Assembly (NCBI GenBank): GCA_947568835.1
Contig: OX387603.1
Span: 18,748,651-18,812,650, forward strand
Direction: 5' to 3'
Source: Protonemura montana
Taxonomy: Eukaryota; Arthropoda; Insecta; Plecoptera; Nemouridae
Length of the DNA stretch: 64,000 bases
Shown here: positions 60,750-64,000 of the stretch, piece by piece
Layout of the letters: each line of letters starts with the position of its first letter
Numbering within the stretch: position 1 is the stretch's first letter
Position numbers and translations under genes: made by a program
Notes under the pieces: model-generated
What the model was told of the DNA's origin: nothing
Database searches by the model: none
What the model saw: the letters and a program-made list of their open reading frames with translations, nothing else

Positions 60750-63700
60750 TTTGTATCTGTTAATTTATACATTGCTTAACAATGATTAACGTTGTCAATA
60801 AAAAATAATAAAATTCCTTTTCTAATAAAAATGTAATTGGTAACGAGTAACGACACTGACACCGAGCAGATGGCGATTCTGCACGGTTTTTTTGCAGATA
60901 GGTCTGTTCTGTTGGTTCAACAGCTAAACACTGTCCATGAAACAGCAAACATATCGCCCATCGGATAGAAACACTTGACGATTTATCTATGACCAAGCAG
61001 CAAGTACGACGCAAATCTTGTTTTATTTGCACAGAGTGCTCACTCCTCGGGGAAATATCGCGGATAGAGGGTAGCAAAACAAGGAACTTGGTTGTGTAAC
61101 GTGCTGTGGGAATTGAGAAGCGAGGACTTTCATATCGGAACGATTTAGCCTACACTCAACTCTCAAGAGTAAATCGTAAAAAATTTAGTACTAGAAAAAA
61201 AAAACTGTTTTGCACGATGATGGTTTATGAATGAGTTATGATCAAGGATGGCAAAACAGTTAAACTTCCACTTTTAACTCTTTTAGATAAGACTTAGACT
61301 TAAAAAAGCTTTTGCCATATAAGTGTTCTTTGCTTCGGGTTTCGTTTCTGTGTATTGACTTAGGCTGGAGTACAACTGACATAAAATATTTTTTGACCGT
61401 TTGAAAATCTTGACCAAGACCAACGATCTTCATCTCTGAATAAGTCCATTCACGAAAACAATTCATGGTCATACATGTTATAAGAAATAGCTTCAGAGCC
61501 GGAATCACACATAATATACCTTATGAGTGTTCGGGCAGTTATCTCAAAAGCATATGAAAGAACAAAAATCAAAGAATGTATGCAATACACAAGTTTCCCA
61601 GATTTTTTTTTTGGAATTTCACAAATTTAACGCATGTTCTACCAAGATCTAGGCCATGTAGAACCTGGAAAAATGGTTGTTTGAGTACATATTTGTCAAT
61701 ATAGTGGACTGGACAAATTCAGGGGCGCAACATTAAGGGTCGTCAGTTGGAAAGGTTCCCCCAACAGCTCCAGAGACCGACTTATAATCCTAGGATACCT
61801 GTCCTTGAGTTACCTGGCAGGAGTCCCGACCGCCCTCTTCGAAACCCAGACAAAGCTGTTCTGGATGAACGTAAGCCGAGTAACCAATTGCATTAAACTT
61901 GCGGTGGCAGTCGGCGATGGGAATTATGGGCACCGTCACCTGCTGAAGGACGCTCGGCACGGACCCGTTCTCTGACAGCCTGCCCCAACCAGCGACCACC
62001 CCAGAACCTGCAAGGTGAGGATGTGGATGGCGAATTTGAAAAAGTCCGTTTGGACCTTTGCATTTTCCAATTCTTGAGACAAAGATGAGCGAAAACCAAA
62101 TATTCTAAGAGTAATTATTTCAGCTGAACATTTGCTGAAAATTGTTATGGTATTCTAGCATGACATACTTAGCATGGCATAAGCGCCAGTGTGTATTTCA
62201 ATTTTCTTAACTCCTAGACAAAGTGGGAGTGAAATCAATCGCCATGGCAACAGCCAATCACAGGCAGTAAAATTCAGCTGCTTCTGTGAGTTGAGAGTAA
62301 CTCAAAGTTGAAAAATATTTTAATACCATTGAGTGTGCAAGTCATAGGTAGAGGCACAACGTTAATGTTACAGTTTCTGCGTGAAATATGGCCGCCAAAT
62401 GACTAACTTACCGACAAAAATACAGAATACCGGAACATCGCCTTAAGTGAAGCCACTGTCATTTGAAATTTAATTTCAAAATTTCTTGTAGGTCAACTCG
62501 CTTTTGAGACTTTTCATGCTCAAAAGATCTCAACAGTAATACTGAGTCTTATATCTTTAGTTAGGTATGATTAGTTAGGTCTGTGCTACAATTATAACAT
62601 TCTTAATTAAAGTGAGAGATAACATACTTTGCTTATGTACTGGGAGAGAGGGGGGGTCGTCTTTGCCTCTTGACCCCCCTTGACCACTTATGTAGTGTAC
62701 TTGGTTTAGTTTACTTGTCAGAATTATTTACCCGACCTCTTCACCCAATTCGTTTTGAGTAATCAAGATTAATTCGCCTGACAAGACCTACCTGATAGGA
62801 ACTGCATTGCGGAATGTGGCAGGCAAACGGGAGCAACCCGGTATCCGTCAATAGTCAACGGGGGATTTAGTTGCAGCAAAGCGATGTCGTTTTTGAAGTA
62901 AGTCACCTCCAGATCGGAGCGAGTGACCACCTTGGAGATCGACCGAGTCTGTTCGTACCCTGAAAGAAATGGAAAACGTTTTGAACACGAACGGATGAAT
63001 ATCGGAATTGTGGAATGAGATTTTGGTGGAGAGTAAGGATTAACGAATGCTTTTGTTCTGTGGAAAGTCATCCAGAATGAACACCTGCAGGTCATGGTTA
63101 CGCTTAAGTCTGACAATCTCTTTCATTGACCTGACAGAATTAGCATTGCCGATGGTAAAAAATCAGATCAAAAATCACCTCAAATGCGGACCTCGTCTAG
63201 TGTCTTAAGAAGCACTAAAAATTAATAACAAATTTTTTTTTATCTTCCATGGACAGAGCGTTTTTAATTAAGACTCCTGATCCCTTCCAGTTGTAGGTAT
63301 ATTATGGTAAGGTAAACCCATGTGTTTGATTACTTACCGTCCTCCCATATGAGATCGAACTCTCCGGCAACGACTGATATTTTGTGCAGAGGGAGCCCGT
63401 CAACGCAATGTGCGGCAGTGATTGCCCATCCAGCGGACAGCACGGCACCTCCACACACGTGCCGAGGCGGTTTGATTGTCAGCAGTTTGATGGAAACCAA
63501 CCATGGAAACTCGCCTGCCCAAAACGATAGTTAGTTTTTCAGAGGAGTTAATGCCAATCAATTAACAAATCACGGAATTTTAGAATCTTTATTTGATCAC
63601 TGAAAACCGGTCCTAAATTCTGATGCAATCCTAATGCTATACCCGTTTTAAATATCTGTTAGGCGATCTCAGCATCTCCTTAGTTACCAAATTTTGAATC

Positions 63701-63991
63701 TATACCATATCATATGCTTGATTTTTTTTTCGAAGTTGGTAACGAAAATGACAATTTTTGAATATTTTGAGTACATTGGTATATCTGCAAAGATCACGTC
63801 GATCGTTTGCAATCCACTACCATCGCAGTTTTTTTCGTTTCGTGGTCTCACACTCTTTTAAAGTTTAAAGTAAGTGGTGGGAAATGCAAACGGTTGTTCA
63901 ATATGTATCACCTGGAGATGCACTTGTTCCTCCAACGATTCTTGTGCGATCATGTCCACGACGAACTCCGCACCCACCAGAGTATCCAATG
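60070..63991 (-). CDS. Trypsin-like S1 serine protease, 5' part outside the window
   Basis: Five exons (63991-63912, 63514-63338, 62959-62792, 62007-61814, 60270-60070) join in frame and end at TGA. A Cys-containing pro-region ([13 protein letters not shown]) precedes the activation site [11 protein letters not shown], giving a catalytic domain of about 255 residues. The triad is complete: His in ITAAHC, Asp in NDIALLQL and Ser in GDSGGP. Asp six residues before the active Ser (RDSCQGDSGGP) predicts cleavage after Arg or Lys. The pro-region Cys and the first-exon position suit an arthropod modular or clip-type protease of the hemolymph cascades, but the upstream domains are beyond the right edge, so the subfamily is open. 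The first exon seen starts in phase 2 of a codon, confirming that more lies upstream. The frame is intact. Confidence 0.92.
60711..60752. repeat. (TTTA)n microsatellite
   Basis: About ten TTTA units in the last intron of the serine protease gene. Confidence 0.9.
62368..62545 (+). repeat. Dispersed repeat with GTGAAAAATGGCC start, copy 2
   Basis: GTGAAATATGGCCGCC, then TAAGTGAAGCCACTGTC, AAATTTAATTTC and TCGCTTTTGAGACTTTTCAT followed by GCTCAA, collinear with the 55.55 kb copy. It lies in a serine protease intron. Confidence 0.5.
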
Positions 63992-64000
63992 CTGTGTAAA

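Overview
The window is a stretch of an animal nuclear genome. Genes are split by many short, AT-rich GT-AG introns, exons are much richer in GC than introns, and every protein is of metazoan type. The C-terminus of the CK2 beta subunit (ending [12 protein letters not shown]) and the clip/trypsin-style serine protease look arthropod-like, so an arthropod (crustacean or chelicerate rather than a fly, since both SMG7 and hemicentin are present) is my best guess. I cannot name a species. All exon structures below were built by hand from splice sites and reading-frame continuity.

Layout from left to right: (1) 88-4158, minus, SIN1/MAPKAP1, the mTORC2 subunit, in 8 exons; its model has no Ras-binding domain. 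(2) 4497-5863, minus, NUBPL/Ind1, the mitochondrial P-loop Fe-S assembly factor, in 6 exons including one GC-AG intron. (3) 6651-13681, plus, SMG7, the nonsense-mediated decay 14-3-3-like factor, in 15 exons, divergent from NUBPL. (4) 17262-18291, minus, casein kinase II beta, in 4 coding exons. (5) 19959-22768, minus, NOC4L/Noc4, a ribosome biogenesis factor, in 9 exons. (6) 24154-50673 and probably up to 58826, minus, a compact hemicentin (vWA, 17 Ig, 4 TSP1, a nidogen-like G2F domain, 3 calcium-binding EGF and the hemicentin C-terminal domain) in 51 exons plus a probable 317-residue acidic first exon at 57876-58826. (7) 60070-63991 and beyond the right edge, minus, a trypsin-like serine protease truncated at its 5' side by the window end.

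The genes are unrelated housekeeping and extracellular functions, not a pathway cluster. The accessory interest lies in the introns and spacers. They hold a 5S-rRNA-derived SINE family (five copies), tRNA-derived SINEs (one family marked by an A/T-flanked palindromic core), three non-LTR retrotransposon 3' ends, several short inverted-repeat (MITE-like) elements, and an unidentified GC-rich element with a nearly invariant core of about 24 bp in at least six places, mostly inside hemicentin introns. No bacterial-type system, CRISPR array or complete transposase gene was seen.
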